Numbered from the stretch's first letter, positions 15,404-24,059 are shown. The stretch: 64,000 bases of DNA from Alphaproteobacteria bacterium (GCA_030066595.1 JASJBI010000027.1:1-64000); one strand, 5' to 3'. The notes: generated by a model from the sequence alone, not told the origin. Program-made: numbers and translations.

Positions 15404-17083
15404 ATGGCGGACAGGCCGGACGATCCCGAAGGCCCGGGCGGGCGGTTGGGCCGAGACCGGGAGCCATTGGGGCTCGGCACGCCGCGGACCGCGCGGCCGG
15501 ACCCGATCCAGTACACGGACGCGCGGCCGTCCAGGACGGCGCGTGCCGGCGATCCGCCGCCGGCCGCACCGGAATCGGACCCGCCAGCCATGGACCAGGC
15601 CGTGTTCGAGCAGGAGATGGCGCGGCTGGACCGCATGTTCGAGGAGAGCAAGCGGCGCCAGCGGCGGGAGGAGATCCACCGGATCCGCATGGGGTTCGCC
15701 AAGGACCGGGCCGCTATGGAGCTGATGGCCCTGATGTACCTCAGGGACGGCTACGACCTGGAGTCGGCGGTCACGATGGCCCGCCGGGTGGTGAAGGGCG
15801 ACCCATCCGAGGAGGCCGCTCCGGACATCCCGCCGGGCACCACACCGGAGGAGGTCGAGCTCGTCATCCGGCTGGTGAAAGAGTCCTTCGACAAGCGCGC
15901 CCGGCAACTGGATGAAGAGAAGGCGGCGCGCGCGAGGGTAACGCAAAACCGTGCCGCCCGGCGCGCCCGGGCCGCGGCCGAACGCAAGGCAGCGAGCGGC
16001 CGGACGACTGCCAAGCCCGAAGCGACGGCGGGAAGCGCGAAATCCAGTCTTGGCAGCATCGACGACGGCCTGAGCCCGGTGCCCGACCCCAAGCCGAGAC
16101 CGTCTCCCGAAGCGCCACCATCGGCCGAACCGCTGCGTGAAGACGCGAAGTCAGGCAAAGACTTCCGGGATCAGGATTTGAGAGTCTTTGAGACCCTCTT
16201 CGCAGACGCGACTCTTAGAATCCTCATCAAGGTGGGCAAGGCGCTGAAGGTAGAGCAGGAGAAAGATCAACCGCCTCCGGGTCTCGGTCCGGGCGCGGCC
16301 GGAGAAAACGTCTTGCCGGACAGGGATCGAAAGGAACGGCGCAAGCGGAGACGCAGGATCATGAACAGAATCGAAGAAAAGCGAGAGGTGCGTCTGCCTG
16401 TGAACATGCTTGGAAGCGAGTCCCTCGACCCCGCCGATGAGCGTCTTGTCGAACTGCCGAAGGCTCTTGAGACCCTGTTTGAGTTCACGCCCGCCGGAAC
16501 CTTTGCGGATGTGATGGTGAACTTCATCGACGCCAAGAAGGCGCTCGACTCCGGCGATGTGATAGAGGCGGCCACCATTCTTGGCGTCACGGTTGTTGAA
16601 TCGGCGGCGGACGTGGCCGGGGCCAGATCGGTGCGGGCCTTGATCAAGGCTGTCAAGGATTCGGACAAGGGTGTCGCCAAGCGGATCCTCAACGCCAAGA
16701 TCACGGAAGGGACCGGCGCCTGGGTGAGCAAACTTGTCGGTGCCGACGATTCCTTTTCGCGCAAGCTCCTCACCAGCGCTCTGGAGCGGGCCTTCGTCAA
16801 GGGATACACCCCGCAAGGAGCATTGGCCGCCGCAACGGTTGCCGCAGCGGCCGGGAGCATTCGCAAGACCCTGATTGGCGGCGGGCTCAGGAAGATCGGC
16901 GGGGAGACATTCGAGGCCTTGACCGACGCCCGACGCGCCTCCCTGCGCCGTCTCATCTTCAACGAGCTCAGCTCTTCGCTTGCCCAACTGCCGCTTGAAT
17001 TGAGCGAGAAGCTTCAGAAAGAGATCGTCGAGGACGTGGTCGAAGAACTCTTTAAGGACCTCGGCAGAGCAGAACCGGAATAG
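15404..17083 (+). CDS. Unrecognised 559-residue protein
   Basis: I do not recognise this protein. Residues 1-65 are rich in Pro, Asp, Gly and Arg and look disordered. About 65-105 is a charged helical stretch (RRQRREEIHRIRMGFAKDRA). About 160-300 is basic, Pro/Ala/Lys-rich and low-complexity. The C-terminal part (about 330-559) is ordered and helical with alternating Ala/Gly-rich segments (VIEAATILGVTVVESAADVA, GALAAATVAAAAGSIRKTLI). No signal peptide or clear transmembrane helix is present. The Ala/Gly-rich helical region faintly resembles pre-toxin regions of polymorphic toxins, which is speculation. ATG 15404 has CAGGAGA 7 nt upstream. Its 3' half is less GC-rich than neighbouring genes, and its stop is 6 bp from the convergent Sel1-repeat gene. 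Confidence 0.6.
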   Translation: MADRPDDPEGPGGRLGRDREPLGLGTPRTARPDPIQYTDARPSRTARAGDPPPAAPESDPPAMDQAVFEQEMARLDRMFEESKRRQRREEIHRIRMGFAKDRAAMELMALMYLRDGYDLESAVTMARRVVKGDPSEEAAPDIPPGTTPEEVELVIRLVKESFDKRARQLDEEKAARARVTQNRAARRARAAAERKAASGRTTAKPEATAGSAKSSLGSIDDGLSPVPDPKPRPSPEAPPSAEPLREDAKSGKDFRDQDLRVFETLFADATLRILIKVGKALKVEQEKDQPPPGLGPGAAGENVLPDRDRKERRKRRRRIMNRIEEKREVRLPVNMLGSESLDPADERLVELPKALETLFEFTPAGTFADVMVNFIDAKKALDSGDVIEAATILGVTVVESAADVAGARSVRALIKAVKDSDKGVAKRILNAKITEGTGAWVSKLVGADDSFSRKLLTSALERAFVKGYTPQGALAAATVAAAAGSIRKTLIGGGLRKIGGETFEALTDARRASLRRLIFNELSSSLAQLPLELSEKLQKEIVEDVVEELFKDLGRAEPE

Positions 17084-17089
17084 GTTATT

Positions 17090-17842
17090 TCACTCTGGCA
17101 GGCAGAGCCGCACATCTTTCGGCCGAACACGAAGAAGAGGCTCTTGCACCGGCTGCCAGTTTGCTGCGCGCTGTTCTGCCGCGTTGACCACGTGCTTCGC
17201 AATGCGCTGTTCATTCTTGCGAAACTTCTTGAGGAATTCAACGGCGAACGCGTCGCCACGTTCAGCGGCAATCATCAGATACGTGAAACCCTCTATCGCT
17301 TCCTCGAGTTCAATCGGCTCGCGACTCGCCTTCATAATCCCAACTTCCCGCAAAGCTTCGCGGTGCCCTTGCCGAGCGGCCCGCTCCAGCATCTCCATGG
17401 CATACTTGGCACGGGGATCAGGCGCGGCTTTAGGATCAGACTTCTTTGTTACGATCTGTCCAAATTCCCACTGCGCATCGCTCATGCCCGCATACGCAGC
17501 CAAGACGTAGAGGCAGTCCCCTTTCTTCTTGTTCTTGGGAACTCCCCATCCATCGCTGTAGTGGTACGCGAGGAGGAAGATCGCAAAGGCGTCGCCCTGG
17601 CGCGCCGAGCGCGTTAGCCACTTGGCCGCCTTCCTGCCATCCTCGGGAACGCCCTTGCCTTCGAAATACAGCCTGCCGATCCAGAACTGCGCTTTCCGGT
17701 TGCCCGCTTGGGCAAGCGGTAGGAATTCCCGATAGGCTGCCTCGAAGTCACCCCGATCAAACGCGGCTTCCCCCGCAGCCAGATCCGCTCTGGCCGGCAC
17801 GGCCAAGAGGAGAGCCCAAAAAATTACAACTAAAAATTTCAT
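17090..17842 (-). CDS. Exported Sel1-repeat protein
   Basis: A 250-residue protein with a cleavable signal peptide (MKFLVVIFWALLLAVPARA, residues 1-19), so it is periplasmic or secreted. Residues about 30-125 contain Sel1-like (TPR-related) repeats with the pattern AQFWIGRLYFEGKGVPED and FLLAYHYSDGWGVPKNK; a further repeat-like segment is near 150-190. Such proteins act as protein-protein interaction scaffolds. The gene is AT-richer than its surroundings and converges on the 559-residue gene. It has no Shine-Dalgarno sequence, but a perfect TATAAT lies just upstream of the ATG. Confidence 0.7.
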   Translation of the reverse strand: MKFLVVIFWALLLAVPARADLAAGEAAFDRGDFEAAYREFLPLAQAGNRKAQFWIGRLYFEGKGVPEDGRKAAKWLTRSARQGDAFAIFLLAYHYSDGWGVPKNKKKGDCLYVLAAYAGMSDAQWEFGQIVTKKSDPKAAPDPRAKYAMEMLERAARQGHREALREVGIMKASREPIELEEAIEGFTYLMIAAERGDAFAVEFLKKFRKNEQRIAKHVVNAAEQRAANWQPVQEPLLRVRPKDVRLCLPE

Positions 17843-17848
17843 TACATT

Positions 17849-17878
17849 ATTATACTGCTATCTCTTAGATGATGCCAG
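17849..17878 (-). promoter_or_regulatory. Candidate promoter of the Sel1 gene, predicted leaderless
   Basis: On the minus strand CTGGCA (17878-17873) is followed after 18 bp by a perfect TATAAT (17854-17849). Transcription would begin about 7 nt further on, at or next to the A of the ATG at 17842, so the mRNA would have essentially no leader. No ribosome binding site is visible. Confidence 0.4.
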
Positions 17879-17981
17879 GATCGCAGCCCGAAGCGTTATC
17901 GTTGCTCGACCGTTGGCCGCGGTATGGATGTGGCTAGATCGACCTCAAGCACGACAGTAGGCACCGTAATCCGAGCCCGCC

Positions 17982-18683
17982 TCAAACCCCCAGATAACGG
18001 TGCAGCACGGTGTCGTCGGCGCGCAGCGCGGCCGAGGTGCCGGACCAGACCACCACGCCCTTCTCGATGATGTAGTGCCGGTCGGCGATGCGGGTCAGCG
18101 CGTCCACGTTCTTGTCGATCACCAGGATCGACTGGCCCGCCGCCTTGAGGTTGGCGAGGCAGCCCCAGATCTCCTCCCGGATCAGGGGCGCCAGGCCCTC
18201 GGTCGCCTCGTCCAGGATCAGGAGCCGCGGGTTGGTCATCAGCGCCCGGCCGACCGCCAGCATCTGCTGCTCGCCGCCCGAGAGCTCGTCCCCCATGCTG
18301 GTGCGCCGGGCGGCCAGCCCCGGGAACAGCTCGAAGATCTTGTCGAGCGTCCAGGGATCCGGGTTGTCGAGCCGGTTCGCCGCCGTGGCCACCAGGTTCT
18401 CGCGCACCGACAGGTTGGGGAAGACCTGCCGGCCCTCCGGCACCAGTCCCAGGCCGGTCTTGGCCACCTGATAGGAGGGCAGGGCGTGGATGTCGTCGCC
18501 GTTCATGGTGATGCGCCCGGCGCGCACCGGCGTGATGCCCATGATCGAGTGCACCGTGGTGGTCTTGCCCATGCCGTTGCGGCCCATCAGCGTGACCACC
18601 TCGCCGGCGCCGACCTCCAGGGTCATGCCGAACAGCACCTGGCTCCGGCCGTAGCAGGTCTCGATTCCCTCAACCTCGAGCAC
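17982..18683 (-). CDS. livF: Branched-chain-type ABC transporter ATPase LivF
   Basis: A 233-residue ABC ATPase, cytosolic motor of a HAAT-family uptake system. Walker A is GRNGMGKTT, the signature is LSGGEQQML and Walker B is LLILDEATEGLAP; the EATEGLAP context is typical of LivF. There is no ATG; GTG 18683 is chosen because AAGGAG lies 8 nt upstream and the fold begins directly after (VLEVEGIETCYG). It overlaps the end of livG by 14 nt. The upstream open frame to 19151 is the shadow of livG. Confidence 0.85.
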   Translation of the reverse strand: MLEVEGIETCYGRSQVLFGMTLEVGAGEVVTLMGRNGMGKTTTVHSIMGITPVRAGRITMNGDDIHALPSYQVAKTGLGLVPEGRQVFPNLSVRENLVATAANRLDNPDPWTLDKIFELFPGLAARRTSMGDELSGGEQQMLAVGRALMTNPRLLILDEATEGLAPLIREEIWGCLANLKAAGQSILVIDKNVDALTRIADRHYIIEKGVVVWSGTSAALRADDTVLHRYLGV

Positions 18684-19473
18684 GGCTGTCCGCTCCTTCC
18701 GGCGTTGGCGCGTCCGGCGCGGCCGCGGTCTCCTCGCCGAGATAGGCCTCCCGCACGTCCGGGTTGGCGCGGATCTCGTCGGGCGCGCCCGAGGCGATGG
18801 CGCGGCCGTAGACCAGCACCGTGATCCGGTCCGCCAGGCTGAACACCGCGTCCATGTCGTGCTCGACCAGGAGGATCGAGTGCTCGTCCTTGAGGCCGCG
18901 GATGATCTCGACCATCTGGGCGGATTCCTCCGGGCCCATGCCCGCCATGGGCTCGTCCAAGAGCAGCATGCGGGGCTTGGTGGCGAGCGCCATGGCGATC
19001 TCGAGCTGCCGGTGCTCGCCGTGGGAGCAGTTCGCCGCGACCACGTCGGCGCGGTGGTCGAGCCCGACCCGCTCGAGCGCGCGCAGGGCCGGCTCGCGCA
19101 GCGCCGGGTCCCGGCGGGCGGGCCGCCAGAAGCGGAAGGAATGGCCGTCATGGGCCTGCACCGCGAGCGCGGTGTTGTCCAGGTTGGTCATGTCCAGAAA
19201 CACGCTGGTGATCTGGAACGAGCGGGCCAGCCCGAGATGGGAGCGGACATGCGACGGCTCGCGCGTGATGTTCCGGCCGTCGAAGATGATCTTGCCGGAA
19301 TCCGTTTTCAGGGCTCCGGTGAGCTGGGCGATCATGGTGGTCTTGCCGGCGCCGTTCGGGCCGATCACCGCGTGGATCTCGCCCGGCAGGACGTCGAGGA
19401 ACAGATTGTCCGTGGCCAGGATGCCGCCGAAGCTCTTGTTCAGGCCCTCGACCTTGAGCAACGGCTCAGCCAC
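18670..19473 (-). CDS. livG: Branched-chain-type ABC transporter ATPase LivG
   Basis: A 267-residue ABC ATPase, partner of LivF. Walker A is GPNGAGKTT, Walker B is MLLLDEPMAGMGPEE, and the signature is the variant CSHGEHRQLE, a known style in LivG/UrtD-like ATPases. The extra C-terminal tail (about 20 residues, Ala/Pro/Glu-rich) is unremarkable. The start is GTG 19473, which overlaps livM by 8 nt. It lies in the middle of the livK-H-M-G-F operon. Confidence 0.85.
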   Translation of the reverse strand: MAEPLLKVEGLNKSFGGILATDNLFLDVLPGEIHAVIGPNGAGKTTMIAQLTGALKTDSGKIIFDGRNITREPSHVRSHLGLARSFQITSVFLDMTNLDNTALAVQAHDGHSFRFWRPARRDPALREPALRALERVGLDHRADVVAANCSHGEHRQLEIAMALATKPRMLLLDEPMAGMGPEESAQMVEIIRGLKDEHSILLVEHDMDAVFSLADRITVLVYGRAIASGAPDEIRANPDVREAYLGEETAAAPDAPTPEGADSRARG

Positions 19474-20428
19474 CGGCCGCCTCCCGCCGTCCCAAGAGCC
19501 CGTCGATGCCGCCATGCACGAACAGCACGACCAGAATGAGGAACGGCCCGAAGATGATGTGCCAGTGCTCGGTAAAGCCCGAGAGCGTGTCGGCCAGCAG
19601 CAGGAACACCAGCGCGCCGGCAACCGGGCCGAACAAGGTGCCCATGCCGCCGAGCACGACCATGAAGATAAGCTCGCCCGAGCGCGGCCAATACATCATG
19701 TCGGGGCTCACGAACTTCTCCAGGTTGGCCTGCAGGATGCCCGCGAGCCCGCAAATCATGCCGGCGATGACGAAGCAGGCTAGGCGATAGCGGTAGGTGG
19801 GATGGCCGATGGCGTGCATGCGCGCGTCGTTCGACTTGGAGCCGCGCACCACCATGCCGAAGCGCGAATTCACGACGCGGTGCACCAGGTAGAGGCTGCC
19901 GACGAGGCAGAAAAAGATCACGTAGTAGATGACCGTGCGCTCCTCCAGGTCGATCAGCCCGCCGAACTCGCTGCGGAAGTCGATGGTGAGCCCGTCGTCG
20001 CTGCCGTATTTCTCGACGCTGATGCTGAGGTAATAGATCATCTGGGCGAAGGCGAGCGTGATCATGATGAAGTAGACGCCGCGGGTGCGCAGGCAGATGG
20101 CGCCGAAGACCAGGGCCGCGAGCCCGCTGGCCAGCAGCGCGAGCGGCCACTGGATGAAGCCGTTGGTGACCCCGTGAAAGGCCATGATGCCCACGACATA
20201 ACCGCCGATGCCGAGATAGCAGGCGTGCCCGAAGCTCACCATGCCGCCATAGCCGAGAATCAGGTTGAGGCTCACCGCCGCGATCGCCCAGATCATGATG
20301 CGGGCGAACACGGTGATGTAGAAGGGCTCGTCGAGCGCCGGCGCGAGCACCGGCATGAAGGCGCAGAGCCCCAGGATGACGGTGGCGAAGATCCCGCGCG
20401 GGGTGCGGAGGGATGCGAGCTCGCCCAT
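19466..20428 (-). CDS. livM: Branched-chain-type ABC transporter permease LivM
   Basis: A 320-residue inner-membrane permease with about nine to ten hydrophobic helices. The family block AAVSLNLILGYGGMVSFGHA is near residues 49-68, and the EAA-like cytoplasmic loop is RGSKSNDARMHAIGHPTYRYR. It forms the channel with LivH. Start ATG 20428 directly abuts the stop of livH. The substrate cannot be read from the permease; the binding protein decides it. Confidence 0.87.
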   Translation of the reverse strand: MGELASLRTPRGIFATVILGLCAFMPVLAPALDEPFYITVFARIMIWAIAAVSLNLILGYGGMVSFGHACYLGIGGYVVGIMAFHGVTNGFIQWPLALLASGLAALVFGAICLRTRGVYFIMITLAFAQMIYYLSISVEKYGSDDGLTIDFRSEFGGLIDLEERTVIYYVIFFCLVGSLYLVHRVVNSRFGMVVRGSKSNDARMHAIGHPTYRYRLACFVIAGMICGLAGILQANLEKFVSPDMMYWPRSGELIFMVVLGGMGTLFGPVAGALVFLLLADTLSGFTEHWHIIFGPFLILVVLFVHGGIDGLLGRREAAGG

Positions 20429-21352
20429 CTAGCCGGTCTTCGCCGGGAACAGGCCCTGCGGGCGGAAGGTCAGCACCGCCGCCATGAGCACGTAGATCAG
20501 CATCGACGACAGCGCCGGGCCGGCCGCCTCGGCCGCGTTGGCGGGCAGGAACAACAGCAGGAACACGTCCAGGAAGGACCGGCCCATGGTGTCGATCACA
20601 CCGGCGATGATCGCGCCGATGAAGGCCCCGCGGATCGAGCCGATGCCGCCGATCACGATCACGACGAAGGCCAGGATCAGCACCGATTCGCCCATGCCGC
20701 TGCTGGCCGAGAGGATCGGCGCCATCATCATGCCGCCGAGGCCGGCCAAGAGCGCGCCGAGCCCGAAGACCAGGGTGTAGAGCCGCTTCACGTCGATGCC
20801 CAGCGCGCCGAGCATGCGCCGGTTCGAGGCCCCGGCCCGGATCAGCATGCCCATGCGGGTGCGGCCGACGAGGAAGTAGAGCGCCACCGCGACCGCGAGC
20901 CCGACCAGGATGATGAGCAGGCGGTAGATCGGGTACTCGATGCCGAACAGCAGGTTGACGCTGCCCAACAGGTAGGTCGGCACCGGCATCGAGAGGCCCT
21001 CGAGCGGCCAGACCAGCAGCACGATCTCGTTGAAGATCAGGATCAGCCCGAAGGTCGCGAGCACCTGATCCAGGTGGTTACGGGTATAGAGCGTTCTGAG
21101 CGTCACCACCTCGACCAGGATGCCGAGCAGGAAGGTGGCCGGCACCGCCAAGACGATGGCGAACAGGAAGGAATCGGTCCAGTCGTAGAACTGGGCGCAA
21201 AAGAAGGCGCCCATCATGTAGAGGGACCCGTGCGCCAGATTCACCAGGTCCATGATCCCGAACACGAGCGTCAAGCCGGCGGCCAGCAGGAACAGCAGGA
21301 TTCCCAGCTGGAAGCCGTTGAGGAACTGCTCGGTGAAGAAAACCCAACTCAT
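20429..21352 (-). CDS. livH: Branched-chain-type ABC transporter permease LivH
   Basis: A 307-residue permease, about eight helices. The family blocks FGIMDLVNLAHGSLYMMGAF (31-50) and IGGIGSIRGAFIGAIIAGVI are present, and the EAA-like loop is RAGASNRRMLGALGIDVKR. It pairs with LivM, whose gene follows with no gap. Together they form the transmembrane part of the transporter. Confidence 0.87.
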   Translation of the reverse strand: MSWVFFTEQFLNGFQLGILLFLLAAGLTLVFGIMDLVNLAHGSLYMMGAFFCAQFYDWTDSFLFAIVLAVPATFLLGILVEVVTLRTLYTRNHLDQVLATFGLILIFNEIVLLVWPLEGLSMPVPTYLLGSVNLLFGIEYPIYRLLIILVGLAVAVALYFLVGRTRMGMLIRAGASNRRMLGALGIDVKRLYTLVFGLGALLAGLGGMMMAPILSASSGMGESVLILAFVVIVIGGIGSIRGAFIGAIIAGVIDTMGRSFLDVFLLLFLPANAAEAAGPALSSMLIYVLMAAVLTFRPQGLFPAKTG

Positions 21353-21450
21353 GGCTGCTCGGGCGCCCGTCTCCGTGACTGCATACTATAGCGCCGAATA
21401 GCGAAGCGGGGGCGACTGGCGCCCCCGCTCTCACTTCGAACGCCGCAGCG

Positions 21451-22629
21451 CTACATCTTGCAGTCTTTGGCGTAGACGTCCTGATGGTCCTTGAGCACCA
21501 CCTCACCGGCCGACGTGGTCCAGTTGCCGTCGGCATCGGCCACCACTTTCCGCGACCAGAAATCCTGCACCGGGAAGTGGTTAGCGCCCATCTTGAACTT
21601 GCCGCGGACCGACTTGAACTGGGTGTCCTGCATCCGGGCGCGCAGTCCGTCGATGTTGCTCATGTCGCCGTTCACGGCCTCGACCGCGTCCTTGATGAAG
21701 AAGATCGTGTCATAGGCCTGCGAGCCATAGAAGGACGGGTACTTGCCGTGCTTCTTCTTGAAGTCGGCCACGAAGCGCTTGTTCTGCTCGTTGTCCAGAT
21801 CCGGCACCCACTGCTGGGTCATGACCGTGCCCATCACGCCGTTCATATTGGCCTTCTGGAAGAGCGGCAGGCTGATGGAGTCGAGCGTGTAGACGGAGTA
21901 GAGCGGGATCTTCCCGTTCAGGCCGGCCAGCGTGAACTCCTTGACGAAGGCGGGGCCGTGCCCGCCGGGATAGAACACGAAGACGCCCTCGGGATTGGCC
22001 GCCTTGACCTTGGTGAGCTCGGCCGCCCATTCCTTCTGGGCCGGCCACTTGGTCATGTCCTTGCCGACCACCTTGCCCTTGAAGGTGCGCTCGACGCCCG
22101 AGACCATGTTCTTACCGGCCGCGTAGTTGGGCGCGATGATGTAGAGCGACTTGACCCCCTGGCGGTTCAACAGCTCGCCCAGCGCCATGGGCGTCTGATC
22201 GTTCTGCCAGGAGATATTGAAGAAGTTCTTGTGGCAGCCCTTGCCGGCGAGCTGGGACGGGCCGGCGTTGGAGCTGATCATGATCTTGCCCGCGTCCCGG
22301 GCGACCGGCCAGGACGCCAGCAGCACGTTGGACCAGATGTATCCGGCGATGATGTCGACCTTGTCCCGCTGCAACAGGCGTTCGGTCTCCTGCTTGCCGT
22401 CCTGCGGGTTGAACTTGTCGTCGCCGTAGACGACCTCGACATCCTTGCCGGCCATCTTGCGGCCGATATGGTCGAGCGCCAACTCGACCGAGTTCTGCAT
22501 GTCCTTGCCGATGACCACGGGACCCTTGGACAGGGTCGTCACGAAGCCGATTTTGATTTTCTCCGCCGCCAACGCCGGGCCGGCCATCATGGCCGCCGCA
22601 GTCGCCAGCAGGATAATCTTGGATTTCAT
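21451..22629 (-). CDS. Periplasmic substrate-binding protein of the Liv-type ABC transporter
   Basis: A 392-residue type I periplasmic binding protein. The signal peptide is residues 1-21 (MKSKIILLATAAAMMAGPALA), followed by KIKIGFVTTLSKGPVVIGKD. It captures the substrate for LivHMGF. Its sequence is closer to the broad group that binds aromatic acids, amides or other non-amino-acid compounds than to classical LivJ/LivK, so leucine should not be assumed. ATG 22629 has GGGAGGA 7 nt upstream. It lies 98 bp upstream of livH and is the first gene of the operon, behind a sigma-54-like promoter. Confidence 0.82.
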   Translation of the reverse strand: MKSKIILLATAAAMMAGPALAAEKIKIGFVTTLSKGPVVIGKDMQNSVELALDHIGRKMAGKDVEVVYGDDKFNPQDGKQETERLLQRDKVDIIAGYIWSNVLLASWPVARDAGKIMISSNAGPSQLAGKGCHKNFFNISWQNDQTPMALGELLNRQGVKSLYIIAPNYAAGKNMVSGVERTFKGKVVGKDMTKWPAQKEWAAELTKVKAANPEGVFVFYPGGHGPAFVKEFTLAGLNGKIPLYSVYTLDSISLPLFQKANMNGVMGTVMTQQWVPDLDNEQNKRFVADFKKKHGKYPSFYGSQAYDTIFFIKDAVEAVNGDMSNIDGLRARMQDTQFKSVRGKFKMGANHFPVQDFWSRKVVADADGNWTTSAGEVVLKDHQDVYAKDCKM

Positions 22630-22663
22630 AGAGGATCCTCCCTGTAAACGAACGCAACGTTGA

Positions 22664-22679
22664 AGCGGGATTTGTGCCA
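22664..22679 (-). promoter_or_regulatory. Sigma-54-like promoter of the Liv-type operon
   Basis: The minus strand reads TGGCACAAATCCCGCT from 22679 to 22664. The -24 TGGCAC is perfect and the -12 retains the invariant GC at the right distance, but its TT is CC. Transcription would start about 22652, giving a 20-25 nt leader that still includes the RBS. Nitrogen control through NtrC would fit a Liv-type transporter, but no NtrC site was seen here. Confidence 0.4.
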
Positions 22680-22788
22680 CTTGACCATGCTGTCACCAGC
22701 GTCCTTAACCCATTGATCCCGCTCGAATCGGAGCCGAGTGCGCCCGGCTGCACGGTCCCCAAACGCGTGCCGCCGCGCGTCCATCAGC

Positions 22789-22804
22789 ATGCAATATACT
22801 GCAT
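22789..22804. promoter_or_regulatory. Operator-like dyad ATGCA-N6-TGCAT
   Basis: A short AT-rich dyad lies between the binding-protein gene and the RAM-domain gene, about 160 bp upstream of the transporter start codon. It could bind a regulator of the transporter. It is too short for any assignment. Confidence 0.25.
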
Positions 22805-22868
22805 ATCAGTTGGCATGAGTAGCGATAAATTGCCTGTGTGGTGTCGGGGCTCGAACCGCCGGATTTGG

Positions 22869-23111
22869 TCACGTGAAAGCTTTGAATGTGATGACCGTGA
22901 AGGTGTCCTTGATGTGGGGCAGGGTCTGGATTCGCTCGGTCACGAAGTGGCCAATGTCGACGCTGTCATCCAGATAGCACTTCATGAGCAGGTCGTACTG
23001 GCCGGAGATCGAATGAACCTCGGAGACCTGTTCCACGTTCATGACGGCCTCATCGGCCACGTCATACGCCTTGCCGAGGTCGCACTTGACCATGATGAAG
23101 ATGGTTTGCAT
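22869..23111 (-). CDS. Stand-alone Lrp/AsnC ligand-binding (RAM) domain protein
   Basis: An 80-residue protein that matches only the C-terminal effector-binding domain of Lrp/AsnC regulators: MQTIFIMVKCDLGKAYDVAD begins the beta-alpha-beta fold and YDLLMKCYLDD carries the characteristic GxYDLL-type turn. The DNA-binding HTH half is absent, and no reading frame for it lies upstream. Such stand-alone domains form oligomers that bind amino acids. It lies 240 bp upstream of the Liv-type operon, which may be meaningful. ATG 23111 is preferred over TTG 23120. Confidence 0.78.
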   Translation of the reverse strand: MQTIFIMVKCDLGKAYDVADEAVMNVEQVSEVHSISGQYDLLMKCYLDDSVDIGHFVTERIQTLPHIKDTFTVITFKAFT

Positions 23112-23234
23112 GAGGCCCAATCCCGAGATCGGTCCGCCGCGGCGGATGGAGCGCCATATTTGCGCAGGTCTGTTGGCCTGTAAAGCGCCCCGTCCGGTCT
23201 TGGATTTCTGGCCGCGCCGGCCCGCCTGTCCTGT

Positions 23235-24059
23235 CTATTCGAAGTCCGGCTCGGCCGTGCTCAAGACCCCCGTCGTCTCGACAGTCAGGTCGAGGAACTC
23301 TCGGTTCAGGTTGGGGTTCTCGGGCTCGTTGCTGCGACTCGATCCAGGTATCGGCGGTCCGCCCCGACCGCTTGCCGGCTCGATATCCAGCAGGCCGCCA
23401 TCGGGTCTCAGACCGGGGTCCTCAAAGGGCAGTTCTGTCCCCATCGCCAACGCGAAGCCTGGCGTCACGCCGGCCGACTGTCCGGCCAGCACCATCACTC
23501 GGCGCGCGCCGCCGCAGCGGGCCGCAAAGCTCATCTGCGTGCCGAGGATGCTGCAGGCGGTCAAGCTGACCTGGCCCTGGTTGACCTGGATGACGGTCCC
23601 CAGATCCTGGAGTTGCGCCACGATCACGTCGCTGCCCCGGATGCCGATGGTCGCGGTCGGCGTCTGAATGTCGACCTTCTTGACCTGGTCGGTGATGACG
23701 CGACTCATGCCCGAGACGAAGGTAAAGCTCAATTCGCTGGCCGACTTGCCGCTGGGGTCAAAGACGTATCGGTTGATCAGAAGCTCGGCATTGGCGCCGA
23801 GGCGAAGCTCGGTCCCGTCCACGAAGCGGACGTGCAGCGCCGCATCGGACGGAGTTCGCACCCACTGGTCCAGGATGATCGTGTCGTCGATGAACAGGTC
23901 TTCCCAGTTGGAGGCTTGCTCCAAACGCTCGAAGGCTTTCTCTTTGATCAGCCAGACCTTGCCCACTGACCGTTTGGTCGCCGCCGTTGCGCCGCCAGCG
24001 GCCAGCGCGAGACCCACGACGAGCGCGACCACAGCCTTCCTGGCTTGCCCATGGAACAT
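23235..24059 (-). CDS. Exported FecR-domain protein
   Basis: A 274-residue protein with a signal peptide (about residues 1-26, ending GGATAA). The FecR domain covers about 45-165, including DGTELRLGANAELLIN and TPTATIGIRGSDVIV, the hallmark of the family. There is no N-terminal anti-sigma helix and no neighbouring sigma factor or TonB receptor, so it is not a classical FecR signal transducer. It is more like the periplasmic FecR-domain proteins of unknown role. The C-terminal about 80 residues are Pro/Gly-rich and low-complexity. It stands alone. Confidence 0.75.
   Translation of the reverse strand: MFHGQARKAVVALVVGLALAAGGATAATKRSVGKVWLIKEKAFERLEQASNWEDLFIDDTIILDQWVRTPSDAALHVRFVDGTELRLGANAELLINRYVFDPSGKSASELSFTFVSGMSRVITDQVKKVDIQTPTATIGIRGSDVIVAQLQDLGTVIQVNQGQVSLTACSILGTQMSFAARCGGARRVMVLAGQSAGVTPGFALAMGTELPFEDPGLRPDGGLLDIEPASGRGGPPIPGSSRSNEPENPNLNREFLDLTVETTGVLSTAEPDFE

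Noticed and set aside
19802..21391. Long plus-strand frame rich in Asp, Glu, His and Gln
   Set aside because: It is the antisense of livM and livH; the composition is what the complement of membrane-helix codons gives.
22840..22870. tRNA-like T-arm (GGTTCGAGCCC on the minus strand)
   Set aside because: The T stem does not pair (GGCGG against CCCGA), no CCA is at the right place, and the body would lie within the RAM-domain gene.
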